The position numbers were made by a program, and so were the translations under genes. Below, in pieces: positions 18,236 to 26,507 of a DNA stretch of 40,412 nucleotides. The notes beneath the pieces are model-generated. The model saw only the letters and a program-made list of their open reading frames with translations, ran no database searches and had not been told where the DNA came from. Numbering within the stretch: position 1 is the first letter of the stretch; the number at the start of each line of letters is the position of its first letter. Origin of the DNA: a virus; IMG/VR virus record IMGVR_UViG_3300043409_001577, positions 1 to 40,412 of that record; one strand, 5' to 3'.

Positions 18236-19738
18236 ATGGCAGAATTATTTGGCTTCAAGTTAGAGCGAACCAAGAAACAGAAAGAACATTTCAAGGCACT
18301 AAAATCGTTCGTGGTTCCAACCTCGGACGATGGTGCTATTCCCGTAGAAGCAGGTGGTTTTTATGGTCAATACATCGATCTTGATGGTACTGTCCGTAAC
18401 GACACAGAACTCATCATGAAGTATCGTGAGATGGCAATGGATCCGATCACGGAAGTTGCTATCGATGATATTGTGAACGAGGCTATCGTTCTAGGTGAGA
18501 AGAAGTCTCCTATCAAGATTGTCCTTGATCGCCTCAAGCAACCCGACAACATCAAAGAGAAGATCCACGAAGAGTTCCGCAACATTGTGCGAATTCTGCA
18601 ATTTGAGACCAAAGGCGCAGACATTTTTCGTCGTTGGTATGTCGATGGTCGCATCTATTTCCACATCATTGTGGATGAGGAAAACCCACAAAAGGGAATC
18701 CTTGAGTGTCGCTATGTCGATCCGATGAACATCACAAAGATCCGTGAGTTCAAGAAGGAGACCCTCAAGGATGGTACAAAGGTCATTGCAGGACATCAGG
18801 ACTTCTATGTCTACAGCAAAGATGGCACTCGTTCGGGTGGTAATCCTAATGGAACAAAAATCACCGATGATGCCATTGCGTCTTGCTCGTCGGGACTCAT
18901 GGATTCCCGCTACAAGAGAGTGGTAGGCTTCCTTCACAAGGCGATCAAGCCCCTCAATCAGTTGCGTATGCTTGAAGACTCGGTGGTCATCTACCGCATC
19001 TCCCGTGCACCTGAGCGAAGAATCTTCTATATCGACGTTGGTAACCTCCCAAAGACAAAGGCAGAAGCCTATGTCAAGGGACTTATGAACCAATACCGAA
19101 ACCGTCTCGTCTATGACGCTAACACGGGCGAAATGCGAGATGACCGCAAGTTCATGTCCATGCTTGAGGATTATTGGCTTCCTCGCCGTGAAGGTTCGAA
19201 GGGAACAGAAATCACCACCCTACAAGGCGGTGCGAATCTTGGTGAGTTGACAGACATCATCTACTTCCAAAAGAAACTGTACCGTGCGTTGTCTGTTCCC
19301 TCGGGTCGATTGGAACAAGACAAGCAGTTCATGCTTGGACGAAGCACAGAGATCACACGAGACGAGGTACGTTTCTCTAAGTTCATTCATAGAGTTCGCA
19401 CTCGCTTCTCTGAATTGTTCTTCGATCTGTTGAAGAAGCAATTGGTGTTGAAGAAGATCATTACTCTTGATGATTGGGCTGACCTCAGAGAGTCGATTTA
19501 CTTCGATTTCTTGAAGGATAATCTGTTCGCCGAACTCAAGAACGCTGAACTCCGCAAAGGACAAATAGAAGAGTTGGGGAACATTAAATCATACATAGGT
19601 AAGTACTATTCGCATGCATGGGTGCGTACACAAGTACTTGGTCAATCTGAAGCAGAATCCAAAGATATGGATCGACAGATCGAACAAGAGCGAAATCAGG
19701 GCAAGATCGAGGCAGATACATCTCAGTTTGGATTGTAA
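18236..19738 (+). CDS. 20: Portal vertex protein, T4 gp20-like
   Basis: 500 residues (T4: 524). Recognisable gp20 segments: GGFYGQYIDLDGTVRNDTEL, KYREMAMDPITEVAIDDIVN, YVDGRIYFHIIVDE, LECRYVDPMNITKIREFKK, YRISRAPERRIFYIDVGNLP, AEAYVKGLMNQYRNRLVYD, WLPRREGSKGTEITTLQGG and LYRALSVPSGRLEQ. This dodecameric ring at the unique vertex nucleates prohead assembly, docks the terminase and is the DNA channel. AAGGAGG precedes the ATG; no late-type box was found in the 60 bases upstream, so it is probably read through from genes 18-19. Confidence 0.96.
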   Translation: MAELFGFKLERTKKQKEHFKALKSFVVPTSDDGAIPVEAGGFYGQYIDLDGTVRNDTELIMKYREMAMDPITEVAIDDIVNEAIVLGEKKSPIKIVLDRLKQPDNIKEKIHEEFRNIVRILQFETKGADIFRRWYVDGRIYFHIIVDEENPQKGILECRYVDPMNITKIREFKKETLKDGTKVIAGHQDFYVYSKDGTRSGGNPNGTKITDDAIASCSSGLMDSRYKRVVGFLHKAIKPLNQLRMLEDSVVIYRISRAPERRIFYIDVGNLPKTKAEAYVKGLMNQYRNRLVYDANTGEMRDDRKFMSMLEDYWLPRREGSKGTEITTLQGGANLGELTDIIYFQKKLYRALSVPSGRLEQDKQFMLGRSTEITRDEVRFSKFIHRVRTRFSELFFDLLKKQLVLKKIITLDDWADLRESIYFDFLKDNLFAELKNAELRKGQIEELGNIKSYIGKYYSHAWVRTQVLGQSEAESKDMDRQIEQERNQGKIEADTSQFGL

Positions 19739-19747
19739 AGGTAGGAA

Positions 19748-20395
19748 ATGGACGAAAAAACTCAAGACAAACTCAAGGCAGTTGTCGAAACCCTCCTCAA
19801 AAAGGAGGCAGGGAAGTTTCGTAGTCTGATCCAAAAGGAATTGGACACAAAAGTTCAAGCCAAGATGGGAGAAATGAAGAAGTCTCTGTCTGGATCTGCC
19901 GCAACAGGGAAGACTGCTGCCCCAAAAGTGGTGAAAGAGGTTGGGGGTGCAATGGCTCCCTCTGCTCCTCCTGCAACTACTCCGTCAAGCGGCAATAGTG
20001 TACCGCCTCCCGCACCTGTGAAACCTCTTGCCACTAAAGACATCAAAATTGCTCCAACATCAGGAGCAAGTGGAGAGCAGACTCTCGATCCAAATTTCGA
20101 GAAAGAATTCTTCACCAAGTCATACCTTTACAAGGGACAGAAAGTTGTTGTGAAGACAGTCGGAACTGGCTTTGGCAAGCCTGTTCGGATTTATATCAAC
20201 GACAAAAGTTGGGAGTTCTTCCCAGGACCAAATGCTGCATCGTCAGCAACTAAAGCATACATCGACGGCATGATGAAGGATGCAAAGCAGGATCCCGAAC
20301 TTGCCCGTGCAATGACAGACACAGTTATTGGAGACAAGAAAAAGGCAGGACAGCCTCCTGCACCAACAGCAAAACCAAAATGGGGAGGGCGTTAA
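19748..20395 (+). CDS. Putative prohead core protein (position of T4 67)
   Basis: 215 residues. The N-terminus is a charged helix (MDEKTQDKLKAVVETLLKK, then KFRSLIQKELDTKVQAKMGE); the middle (~50-110) is a low-complexity Ala/Pro/Thr/Ser/Lys linker; the C-terminal ~80 residues form a small domain with YKGQKVVVKTVGTGFGKPVR and KSWEFFPGPNAASSATKAYI, and a basic Lys/Pro tail. It lies between portal and prohead protease where T4 has core genes 67 and 68, and is linked to both neighbours (9-base gap and TAATG overlap). No direct similarity to T4 gp67 is claimed; the role is inferred from position. Confidence 0.65.
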   Translation: MDEKTQDKLKAVVETLLKKEAGKFRSLIQKELDTKVQAKMGEMKKSLSGSAATGKTAAPKVVKEVGGAMAPSAPPATTPSSGNSVPPPAPVKPLATKDIKIAPTSGASGEQTLDPNFEKEFFTKSYLYKGQKVVVKTVGTGFGKPVRIYINDKSWEFFPGPNAASSATKAYIDGMMKDAKQDPELARAMTDTVIGDKKKAGQPPAPTAKPKWGGR

Positions 20396-21843
20396 TGAAA
20401 AACACCAAAGAAAAAATTAAAGCCCGTTACGAAACTTTGAGATTTCTCAAACCCGAAAAATTGTGGGGAGTTTACCTACGAACATTCATGGTTGGACGGA
20501 TTCTTACAAACCCAAAACGGCTTACTCAAAAAGACAAAGACCTGATGGCTTGGGCGATTGCGGTTCATGAAAACAAGGAACAGGATGTTGGTAGTCAAAA
20601 CACAAAAACAAGCAGCAACAACCACGATGTAAGTTATGTGCTTGAACCATACTATCCTTCTCGCAGCGGCGGCAAAGGTAGTGTGTATGATTCCTACGAA
20701 TCCGATGGCGAAGAGATTCAAGAAGACAATTGGGGCGGCGGCTTTCAAAGTCAAGCCGATAGTAATAGGGATCAACAAGCATTGGCTAAGGGCGACTTTA
20801 ACCGAAGCCGCAACAAGACACTTGTACTCATCATCAAGGTCATCCGTGGTGAGATCACGAAGCAGAAGTTCAAGAAACTCACGGGCTACGGCTTCGATGA
20901 GATGATGAATCCTAGCAGTAGGAATTGGTATGCGAACCAAATCAAGAGAATGTCAAAGAAGGCACTCGCTCCCGTTGTCCCCGCCGCTCCCGCCATGAAG
21001 GATTCCTACGAATCTGATGGCGAAGACATTCAAGAGAATGTTCCAAAACCCCCGTTTGAGCAAGCACTCGCAAACATCGAGTCGTTTGCTGCAAACCTCC
21101 CCGCAAGTGATGCAAAAACCGCAAAATTACTGCGCCAAATCGTTGCGGGGGTTTACAACGATGATCACAACGCAGTCAACATGATTTCATTGCTCAGTCA
21201 ATATCCAACAGTAAGGTTGTTCAAGGAACTGGGTGCTGTCCGTGACTATCAAAGACGATTTATGCCGAAGATCAAAGAGTCCTACGGCGAGTCCTACGGC
21301 GGCGAAGACATTCATGAGAAGGTCGATATCGACGGTCGCACCCGTTCATACAAGAACACGGTAATGCGTCTCGAACAACTTCGTCAAAATCGATCTAACA
21401 AAACAGATAACTATAAGGGACTATATGACGATGGTTCGGGGAGAGGCGCATCGCTGCCCAATCCAATCTCATTCAACAAAGAAAGTAGATCTACTATGGG
21501 AATTGATGGACGAGCAAATGCACTCAAAGAAGCACTCAAGCGTGTTGAGTCATATCGCAAAATGCGTGACGAATCCAAGAAGAAGACTCTTCTTGGTATG
21601 AAGGAATCGGACGAAAATATGCATGAGGGAACATCCCTCACACGAGGTCAAATCCTTGATGCGGTTGGCATGACGAACAACAAGTTTGAAGTCACCGAAG
21701 AGGAATTGTCGCCTAAGCAAAAGGAATATCGTGCATTCTTTCAGAAGGCACTCAAGAAGCACGATGCAAAATCTCCTGCCGATCTTGATGATGGAAAAAA
21801 GAAGAAGTTCTTTGACTATGTCAAGGCAAACTGGAAGGGTTGA
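20395..21843 (+). CDS. Putative prohead core protein with repeated gp21-type cleavage motifs
   Basis: 482 residues from ATG 20395, which overlaps the preceding stop (TAATG) behind a GGGGAGGG; the longer ATG at 20380 is less likely. A repeated acidic motif occurs at residues 99-111 (DSYESDGEEIQED), 203-215 (DSYESDGEDIQEN) and, in a variant, at 303-309 (GEDIHEK). Each ends in IxE, the T4 prohead protease consensus (I/L)xE. Residues ~340-355 (Y.GLY.DG.G.GA..P.PI) recur in the gp22 scaffold downstream. The segments between the motifs are helical and basic. Between portal and protease, this is best explained as a core protein cut into pieces during head maturation. Confidence 0.65.
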   Translation: MKNTKEKIKARYETLRFLKPEKLWGVYLRTFMVGRILTNPKRLTQKDKDLMAWAIAVHENKEQDVGSQNTKTSSNNHDVSYVLEPYYPSRSGGKGSVYDSYESDGEEIQEDNWGGGFQSQADSNRDQQALAKGDFNRSRNKTLVLIIKVIRGEITKQKFKKLTGYGFDEMMNPSSRNWYANQIKRMSKKALAPVVPAAPAMKDSYESDGEDIQENVPKPPFEQALANIESFAANLPASDAKTAKLLRQIVAGVYNDDHNAVNMISLLSQYPTVRLFKELGAVRDYQRRFMPKIKESYGESYGGEDIHEKVDIDGRTRSYKNTVMRLEQLRQNRSNKTDNYKGLYDDGSGRGASLPNPISFNKESRSTMGIDGRANALKEALKRVESYRKMRDESKKKTLLGMKESDENMHEGTSLTRGQILDAVGMTNNKFEVTEEELSPKQKEYRAFFQKALKKHDAKSPADLDDGKKKKFFDYVKANWKG

Positions 21844-22274
21844 TGTCAACACTCAATGTCAACTTCAAATCTCCTAGCAAGGCAGCGGAGTTCGCTAAGA
21901 ACTTCGGCGTTGTTGGTTTGAAGGCGACAGCGAAAGTTGATGGGTCTGTTGTAGTAGTGACCTCACCAGATGCAAAGACACATGACTTTGTGAAGCAGAT
22001 GGTCGCAGACTTGAAGAATGAGGCAAAGATGGAATCAACGATGTCTCGTTTCCTCTCGTCGATTATCGAAGCATCCACACACGGCGAGATTGTTGAAGTA
22101 AATCTCTTGGATGGTTCCACAGTATCCATTCACCCAAAGTTTGCTGAGAAGTTCATCAAAGTTCACGACAGCATGTGTGAGGATACAGGGCAGGGATTAC
22201 TTCGCTCCCTTGCAGTCGAAAGTGCAGATTCATTCACCAAGACGATGAAGTTCGTCGCAGAGGATCAGGAGTAA
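21843..22274 (+). CDS. Small conserved head-region protein (position of T4 68)
   Basis: 143 residues, starting inside the previous stop (TGATG at 21841-21845). The N-terminal part alternates strands and helices (STLNVNFKSPSKAAEFAKNF, then GLKATAKVDGSVVVVTS, THDFVKQMVADLKNEAKM), suggesting a small alpha/beta domain; the second part has a short strand GEIVEVNLLDGSTVSIHPKF and a helical tail. No catalytic motif is visible. Its place between core protein and protease argues for a prohead core or assembly role, but no family is recognised. Confidence 0.6.
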   Translation: MSTLNVNFKSPSKAAEFAKNFGVVGLKATAKVDGSVVVVTSPDAKTHDFVKQMVADLKNEAKMESTMSRFLSSIIEASTHGEIVEVNLLDGSTVSIHPKFAEKFIKVHDSMCEDTGQGLLRSLAVESADSFTKTMKFVAEDQE

Positions 22275-22278
22275 CCCT

Positions 22279-22701
22279 ATGGCATCGAAGCAAGATCTAG
22301 TAGTAACACAGAAGCGATATGTGACGAAGATTCAGTTCAACAACGAGTCGGCGGCTTTTAATCTTGGAATCACGGCTTCGGCATTCGACCCAATTGACGG
22401 TCTCACAGATGGGAGAATGACTCGTGGCATCACGAACAATACTGCCGCTCTTTCCAGCATGATATGGAACGCAAGTGGGGCTACTTTTGGATACCACCTC
22501 ACATGGGCAGGTGGTACTGGAGCGACTGCCATGTCGTTGTTCGGTCCCAACGGAAACATCGCTCTCGAAAGAGCAACACTCAAGAACAATGCAGTAAGTC
22601 CAACAGGCATTTTGACAATCACCCCCACAGGAATAGTGACAGGGACTGTCATTCTTGAATTTGTTCACTCGTCTGGCTCACTTGGCACTTACCTCGCATA
22701 A
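22279..22701 (+). CDS. Small beta-rich protein, possible head decoration protein
   Basis: 140 residues with an AGGAG eight bases before the ATG. After a charged start (MASKQDLVVTQKRYVTKIQF) the protein is almost entirely small and hydrophobic residues (WNASGATFGYHLTWAGGTG, FGPNGNIALERATLKN, GILTITPTGIVTGTVILEF), the composition of a single beta-sandwich of the sort used for capsid decoration or virion surface proteins. It sits in the head-assembly block directly before the protease gene. Function is inferred from fold character and position only. Confidence 0.55.
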   Translation: MASKQDLVVTQKRYVTKIQFNNESAAFNLGITASAFDPIDGLTDGRMTRGITNNTAALSSMIWNASGATFGYHLTWAGGTGATAMSLFGPNGNIALERATLKNNAVSPTGILTITPTGIVTGTVILEFVHSSGSLGTYLA

Positions 22702-22710
22702 GGAATCCCA

Positions 22711-23358
22711 ATGAAATTAATTACAGAAGTAAACGAAGGTGTGGAGATTGTTGTCGAAGCCGCAGAAAACGGCGAGAAGAAGTACTTCATCGAAGGCACT
22801 TTTCTTCAAGGCGACATCACCAACCGCAACAAGCGTAGATACCCATTTGAGATGCTCAAGGCAAAGGTGAACGATTATATCAAAGAATTTGTAACCCAAA
22901 AGAGAGCATTCGGCGAGTTGGGTCACCCTGAGGGACCAACTATCAACCTTGAGCGTGTGTCTCATATGATCACCGAACTGCATTCTGACGGAAAGAATTT
23001 CAGCGGCAAGGCGAAAATCATGGACACCCCCTACGGCAAGATCGTAAAGAATCTTATCGACGAGGGAGCCAAGTTGGGTGTTTCCAGCCGTGGTATCGGC
23101 TCAATCGAAGAAAAGAACGGCGTGAACATCGTTAAAGATGACTTCCGACTCTCCACGGCTGCTGATATTGTCGCAGATCCCTCTGCTCCCGATGCCTTTG
23201 TTCGAGGTGTAATGGAGGGCAGGGAGTGGGTCTACGAAAACGGACTATTGAAAGAAAAAGAAATCGAAGAGATTCGGAGAGAAATCACCAAAGCCTCATC
23301 TAGAAAATTGAACGAGGCTTGCATTAAGGCATTCGCTCGTTTTATCACGAAACTATAA
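22711..23358 (+). CDS. 21: Prohead core scaffold and protease, T4 gp21-like
   Basis: 215 residues (T4: 212). Serine-type prohead protease: catalytic His in FGELGHPEGP (H72) and Ser in LGVSSRGIGS (S125 or S126), with the DIVADPSAPDAFV segment and NRNKRRYPFEML also characteristic of gp21 proteins. After assembly of the prohead it cleaves scaffold, core proteins and capsid protein at (I/L)xE sites and then itself, making room for DNA. Candidate substrates encoded here are the 20395 protein, gp22 and gp23. The start ATG 22711 has AAGGAAT upstream. Confidence 0.94.
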   Translation: MKLITEVNEGVEIVVEAAENGEKKYFIEGTFLQGDITNRNKRRYPFEMLKAKVNDYIKEFVTQKRAFGELGHPEGPTINLERVSHMITELHSDGKNFSGKAKIMDTPYGKIVKNLIDEGAKLGVSSRGIGSIEEKNGVNIVKDDFRLSTAADIVADPSAPDAFVRGVMEGREWVYENGLLKEKEIEEIRREITKASSRKLNEACIKAFARFITKL

Positions 23359-23364
23359 CTCTGC

Positions 23365-23371
23365 ATAAATA
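23365..23371 (+). promoter_or_regulatory. Late-type box ATAAATA (gene 22)
   Basis: CATAAATAAC in the 35-base gap between genes 21 and 22. Confidence 0.6.
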
Positions 23372-23393
23372 ACCCTACGAAGGAGACACATCC

Positions 23394-24461
23394 ATGGACG
23401 AATTCAACAACGAAGAAATTGAAGAGATCCTCGACGAGGTAGTCGAAGAGATCGAACTTGAAGAAGAGGACTCTAAGGTAGTACAAAAGGCTATCGTAAA
23501 TAAGAGCGGCAAGAAGCCATTTCCCCCAAAGAGCAAACTCAAGGAGGAAGAGGAAGAAGAAGAGGAAGAAGAGGAAGTCGCTGGCAAGAATAAGTACGCA
23601 GGTCTGTACAGAGATGGTACAGGCAAGGGCGCATTTGTTCCTGAGCCAATTGCAACTGATCGCTCCCCTTCCACGTCGAAGCAATCGACTAGCATAAAGT
23701 CTAAGAAGGCTATGCGTGAAGAAATCGACACCCACATGAACGCCATGTTTGACGGCGAAGAACTGTCGGAAGATTTCAAGACGAAGGCTTCTACGATCTT
23801 TGAATCTGCTCTCAATGAGCGAGTCGAAGCATTCCGAACCGAACTTCAAGAAGAGTTCTCCAACCGCTTGGTTGACGAAGTCGATGAGATCAAGATTGGT
23901 CTTACCGAACAACTCGATTCCTACCTCTCCTATGTGGTTGAGGAATGGATCGAAGAGAACCGTCTCGTTGTTGAGAAGGGTATTCGTACCGAAATCGCAG
24001 AAGAGTTCATGCAAGGTCTCCGCAACCTGTTTGTTGAGCATGATATTGCTGTTCCTGAGTCGAAGGTCGATCTTGCCGATCAGTTGGCAGAGACCGTCGA
24101 AACACTCAAGGATCAGTTGGACGAAGAGATGAACAAGAACATCTCTCTCAAGACAAAGATCGCTGAGTTCCGCAAGGCACAAATCCTCGATGAGGCTGCA
24201 TCCGATCTTGCTGATACACAGAAGGAACGCTTCAATGTTCTTGCAGAAGGCATCACCTTCAACGGTGAGGATGATCTCCGTAACAAGGCACAAATCATCA
24301 AGGAGTCATACTTCCGTTCGAAGAAGCCTGTCCTCCGTGAGGAATCGCATGTGACATCTGAAGAAGACGGCATCGACGAAGTGTCGGGTGTTCCTTCAGA
24401 AATTCTTTCAGAATCAATGACTGCTTACACTCAAACACTATCACGACTTAATCGTCGCTAA
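23394..24461 (+). CDS. 22: Prohead scaffold protein, T4 gp22-like
   Basis: 355 residues, longer than T4 gp22 (269). Very acidic: the first ~40 residues are dominated by Glu/Asp/Ile, and an uninterrupted Glu tract lies near residues 51-61 (GA-rich DNA, about 23545-23578). The motif KYAGLYRDGTGKGAFVPEPI (from Y68) is shared with the 20395 core protein. The rest is predicted long coiled-coil helices (MREEIDTHMNAMF, LAETVETLKDQLDEEMNKN). The position between protease and capsid gene and the helical acidic nature identify it as the major scaffold. Late-type ATAAATA at 23365-23371 and AAGGAGA precede the ATG. Confidence 0.88.
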   Translation: MDEFNNEEIEEILDEVVEEIELEEEDSKVVQKAIVNKSGKKPFPPKSKLKEEEEEEEEEEEVAGKNKYAGLYRDGTGKGAFVPEPIATDRSPSTSKQSTSIKSKKAMREEIDTHMNAMFDGEELSEDFKTKASTIFESALNERVEAFRTELQEEFSNRLVDEVDEIKIGLTEQLDSYLSYVVEEWIEENRLVVEKGIRTEIAEEFMQGLRNLFVEHDIAVPESKVDLADQLAETVETLKDQLDEEMNKNISLKTKIAEFRKAQILDEAASDLADTQKERFNVLAEGITFNGEDDLRNKAQIIKESYFRSKKPVLREESHVTSEEDGIDEVSGVPSEILSESMTAYTQTLSRLNRR

Positions 24462-24484
24462 TACAAACGCAAATATCTAGTTCA

Positions 24485-24491
24485 CTAAATA
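24485..24491 (+). promoter_or_regulatory. Late-type box CTAAATA (gene 23)
   Basis: CTAAATAC in the 73-base gap before the major capsid gene, 43 bases before its ATG. Confidence 0.62.
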
Positions 24492-24534
24492 CAAACTGTA
24501 CGAAACAATCGTACTTACAAGGAGATAAAACACA

Positions 24535-25875
24535 ATGGATCTAACCATTTCAGAAGCACTTCAGAAGAAGTGGAAGCCAATCTTGGAGCACCCAGAACTC
24601 CCAGAAATCAAGGATGCCTACAAGCGTTCCGTCACAACCATGCTGCTCGAAAATCAAGAGCAGTATCTCAAGGAATCCGCACCAACGAACTTCTCCGACA
24701 ATCTCGGTGGTTCGTCGGGTGTTAGCCGTTGGGATCCGATTCTCATCTCGCTCGTTCGTCGTGCGATGCCAAATCTGATCGCCTACGACATCTGCGGTGT
24801 TCAACCGATGTCGGGTCCAACAGGACTTATCTTTGCAATGCGTAGCCGCTACATGACGCAGGGTGGTCCAGAAGCATTGTACCAAGAAGCCGATACACGC
24901 TTTGGTGGTTCGGGCAGTACGGGTGCTACAGCAAACGGTGTGATTGACACAGATACATTTGCATCTAATTCGGCAGGTGTTGATCCGTTTGAAACTTCTA
25001 ATGGTCCATCGGTCTTTGGTGGCAATCCTACTCTGCTCGGCGAAGCACTCGGTGATGGTGTCAGTAATCCGTTCCCACAGATGGCATTCAGCATCGAAAA
25101 GACCACAGTTGAAGCGAAGACTCGTGCTCTCAAGGCTGAGTACACGATGGAACTCGCACAAGACCTGAAGGCAATCCACGGACTCGACGCTGAGACCGAA
25201 CTTGCTAACATTCTGTCGAGCGAAATCTTGGCTGAAATCAACCGTGAAATCGTTCGCACACTTTACGGCACGGCTAAGTTGGGTGCTCGTTCGGGACAGA
25301 CTCAAACTGCTGGTGTTTTCGATCTCAATGTCGATAGCAACGGTCGTTGGTCGGTCGAGAAGTTCAAGGGCTTGCTCTATCAGATCGAGCGTGAATGCAA
25401 TCAGGTCGCCAAGGAAACTCGTCGTGGCAAGGGCAATTTCGTGCTCTGCTCGGCAGATGTTGCCTCGGCTCTCTCGATGGCAGGAATCCTCGATTATGCT
25501 CCAGCACTTTCGACGAACCTCAATGTCGATGACACAGGCAATACATTCGCAGGTGTCCTTAACGGTCGCCTCCGTGTGTACATTGATCCATATTCGTCGA
25601 TGACTTCCACCCATGACTTCTTCATGGTTGGTTATAAGGGATCGTCCGCATATGACGCAGGTATGTTCTACTGCCCGTATGTGCCGCTTCAAATGGTTCG
25701 TGCAGTCGGTGAGCAGTCCTTCCAGCCGAAGATCGGCTTTAAGACTCGCTACGGTCTCGTCAACAACCCATTTGCGACAATCACAGGTGGTGTTTCGGTG
25801 ACTGATCCAACACTTGCTGGTGCAAAGCGTAAGAATTGCTACTACAGAATTGTAAAAGTTACAAACCTTTTCTGA
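24535..25875 (+). CDS. 23: Major capsid protein, T4 gp23-like
   Basis: 446 residues (T4 precursor: 521). Strong gp23 features: KKWKPILEHPELPEIKDAY, LVRRAMPNLIAYDICGVQPM, SGPTGLIFAMRSRY, LKAEYTMELAQDLKAIHGLD, AETELANILSSEILAEINRE, YDAGMFYCPYVPL and FQPKIGFKTRYGLVNNPFA. HK97-fold capsomer. A candidate gp21 cut site (L/I)xE is YLKE-S at residues 44-48, in the position expected for removal of the N-terminal arm. Late-type CTAAATA at 24485-24491 and AAGGAGA upstream; a strong hairpin terminator follows at 25900-25930. Confidence 0.97.
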   Translation: MDLTISEALQKKWKPILEHPELPEIKDAYKRSVTTMLLENQEQYLKESAPTNFSDNLGGSSGVSRWDPILISLVRRAMPNLIAYDICGVQPMSGPTGLIFAMRSRYMTQGGPEALYQEADTRFGGSGSTGATANGVIDTDTFASNSAGVDPFETSNGPSVFGGNPTLLGEALGDGVSNPFPQMAFSIEKTTVEAKTRALKAEYTMELAQDLKAIHGLDAETELANILSSEILAEINREIVRTLYGTAKLGARSGQTQTAGVFDLNVDSNGRWSVEKFKGLLYQIERECNQVAKETRRGKGNFVLCSADVASALSMAGILDYAPALSTNLNVDDTGNTFAGVLNGRLRVYIDPYSSMTSTHDFFMVGYKGSSAYDAGMFYCPYVPLQMVRAVGEQSFQPKIGFKTRYGLVNNPFATITGGVSVTDPTLAGAKRKNCYYRIVKVTNLF

Positions 25876-25899
25876 TTCGTGACATCGCAAAATGAAACG

Positions 25900-25930
25900 G
25901 GGTGGGGTCGAAAGATCCCACCCTTTTTTT
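25900..25930 (+). terminator. Rho-independent terminator after gene 23
   Basis: Ten-base-pair stem (25900-25909 with 25914-25923; one G-U pair) closed by a GAAA tetraloop and followed by seven T. Ends the head-gene transcript. Confidence 0.9.
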
Positions 25931-25939
25931 ATTAATATC

Positions 25940-25946
25940 ATAAATA
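25940..25946 (+). promoter_or_regulatory. Late-type box ATAAATA, leaderless geometry
   Basis: ATAAATA ends six bases before ATG 25953, and no Shine-Dalgarno is present. Transcription from such a box would start at or next to the start codon. Downstream of the gene 23 terminator. Confidence 0.6.
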
Positions 25947-25952
25947 CTAAAA

Positions 25953-26507
25953 ATGAGTGATTCACCACAGATTCCAAGAGACAGAGAGGGCGGGATACTG
26001 AAGAGGCAACCCCTCAACACCAATCCTGCCTTTGCATCGAATTTTCGATTGGTGATTCCAAAGGTGAGAGGGGGAGTCTATTTCTGTACTGAAGTTTCCT
26101 TCCCCGAACTCGTTTGTGATCCTGTAAAGATACCTGTTCCCATGGCTCCATCACTCAAGTTCTTCGGAAACAAAGTATCGCATGGTGACCTGAGCGTGAA
26201 GTTCGTCGTGAACGAGGATTACTCCAACTATGGTCAAATGAACGATTGGTTCAAATCGACGCTCGTCTTTTCTGATTTCTTCACAGGAAATACAAGTTCT
26301 TCTATAGACATCGTGACCAACACAGGGTATCTTTTGATCCTCACCAACAAGAAGACTCCTATTGCCAAGTTCCATCTAAACGGTCTCATGATCACAGGTC
26401 TGTCCTCAATCGAATATAACAGCGCAATGACTGATGCATCAGCAACAACTGCGACTGCAACCTTTCAGTTCTCCACTTATGACTTGGAGGCAATCGTCGA
26501 TGGCTGA
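25953..26507 (+). CDS. Tail-tube/completion-like virion protein, first of a paralogous pair
   Basis: 184 residues. Shares with the next gene the pattern NTNPAFASNFRLVIPKVRGG, VYFCTEVSFPE, LSVKFVVNEDYSNYGQMNDW, and LLILTNKKTPIAKFHLNGLM. This resembles the tail-tube-like proteins often found just after gene 23 in marine T4-like phages and annotated as tail completion or tube initiator proteins (gp3/gp54 role), but I cannot say which. The late-type box ATAAATA at 25940-25946 ends six bases before the ATG and no Shine-Dalgarno is present, so the mRNA is probably leaderless. The last eight bases overlap the next gene. Confidence 0.7.
   Translation: MSDSPQIPRDREGGILKRQPLNTNPAFASNFRLVIPKVRGGVYFCTEVSFPELVCDPVKIPVPMAPSLKFFGNKVSHGDLSVKFVVNEDYSNYGQMNDWFKSTLVFSDFFTGNTSSSIDIVTNTGYLLILTNKKTPIAKFHLNGLMITGLSSIEYNSAMTDASATTATATFQFSTYDLEAIVDG

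Noticed and set aside
23232-24293. 353-residue minus-strand open frame opposite gene 22
   Set aside because: Exact antisense of the acidic coiled-coil scaffold; Leu/Phe/Cys-rich translation is the expected shadow of Glu/Lys/Asp codons.
24550-25977. 475-residue minus-strand open frame opposite gene 23
   Set aside because: Antisense to the major capsid gene; composition (Cys, Arg, Thr-rich) and lack of motifs mark it as a shadow.
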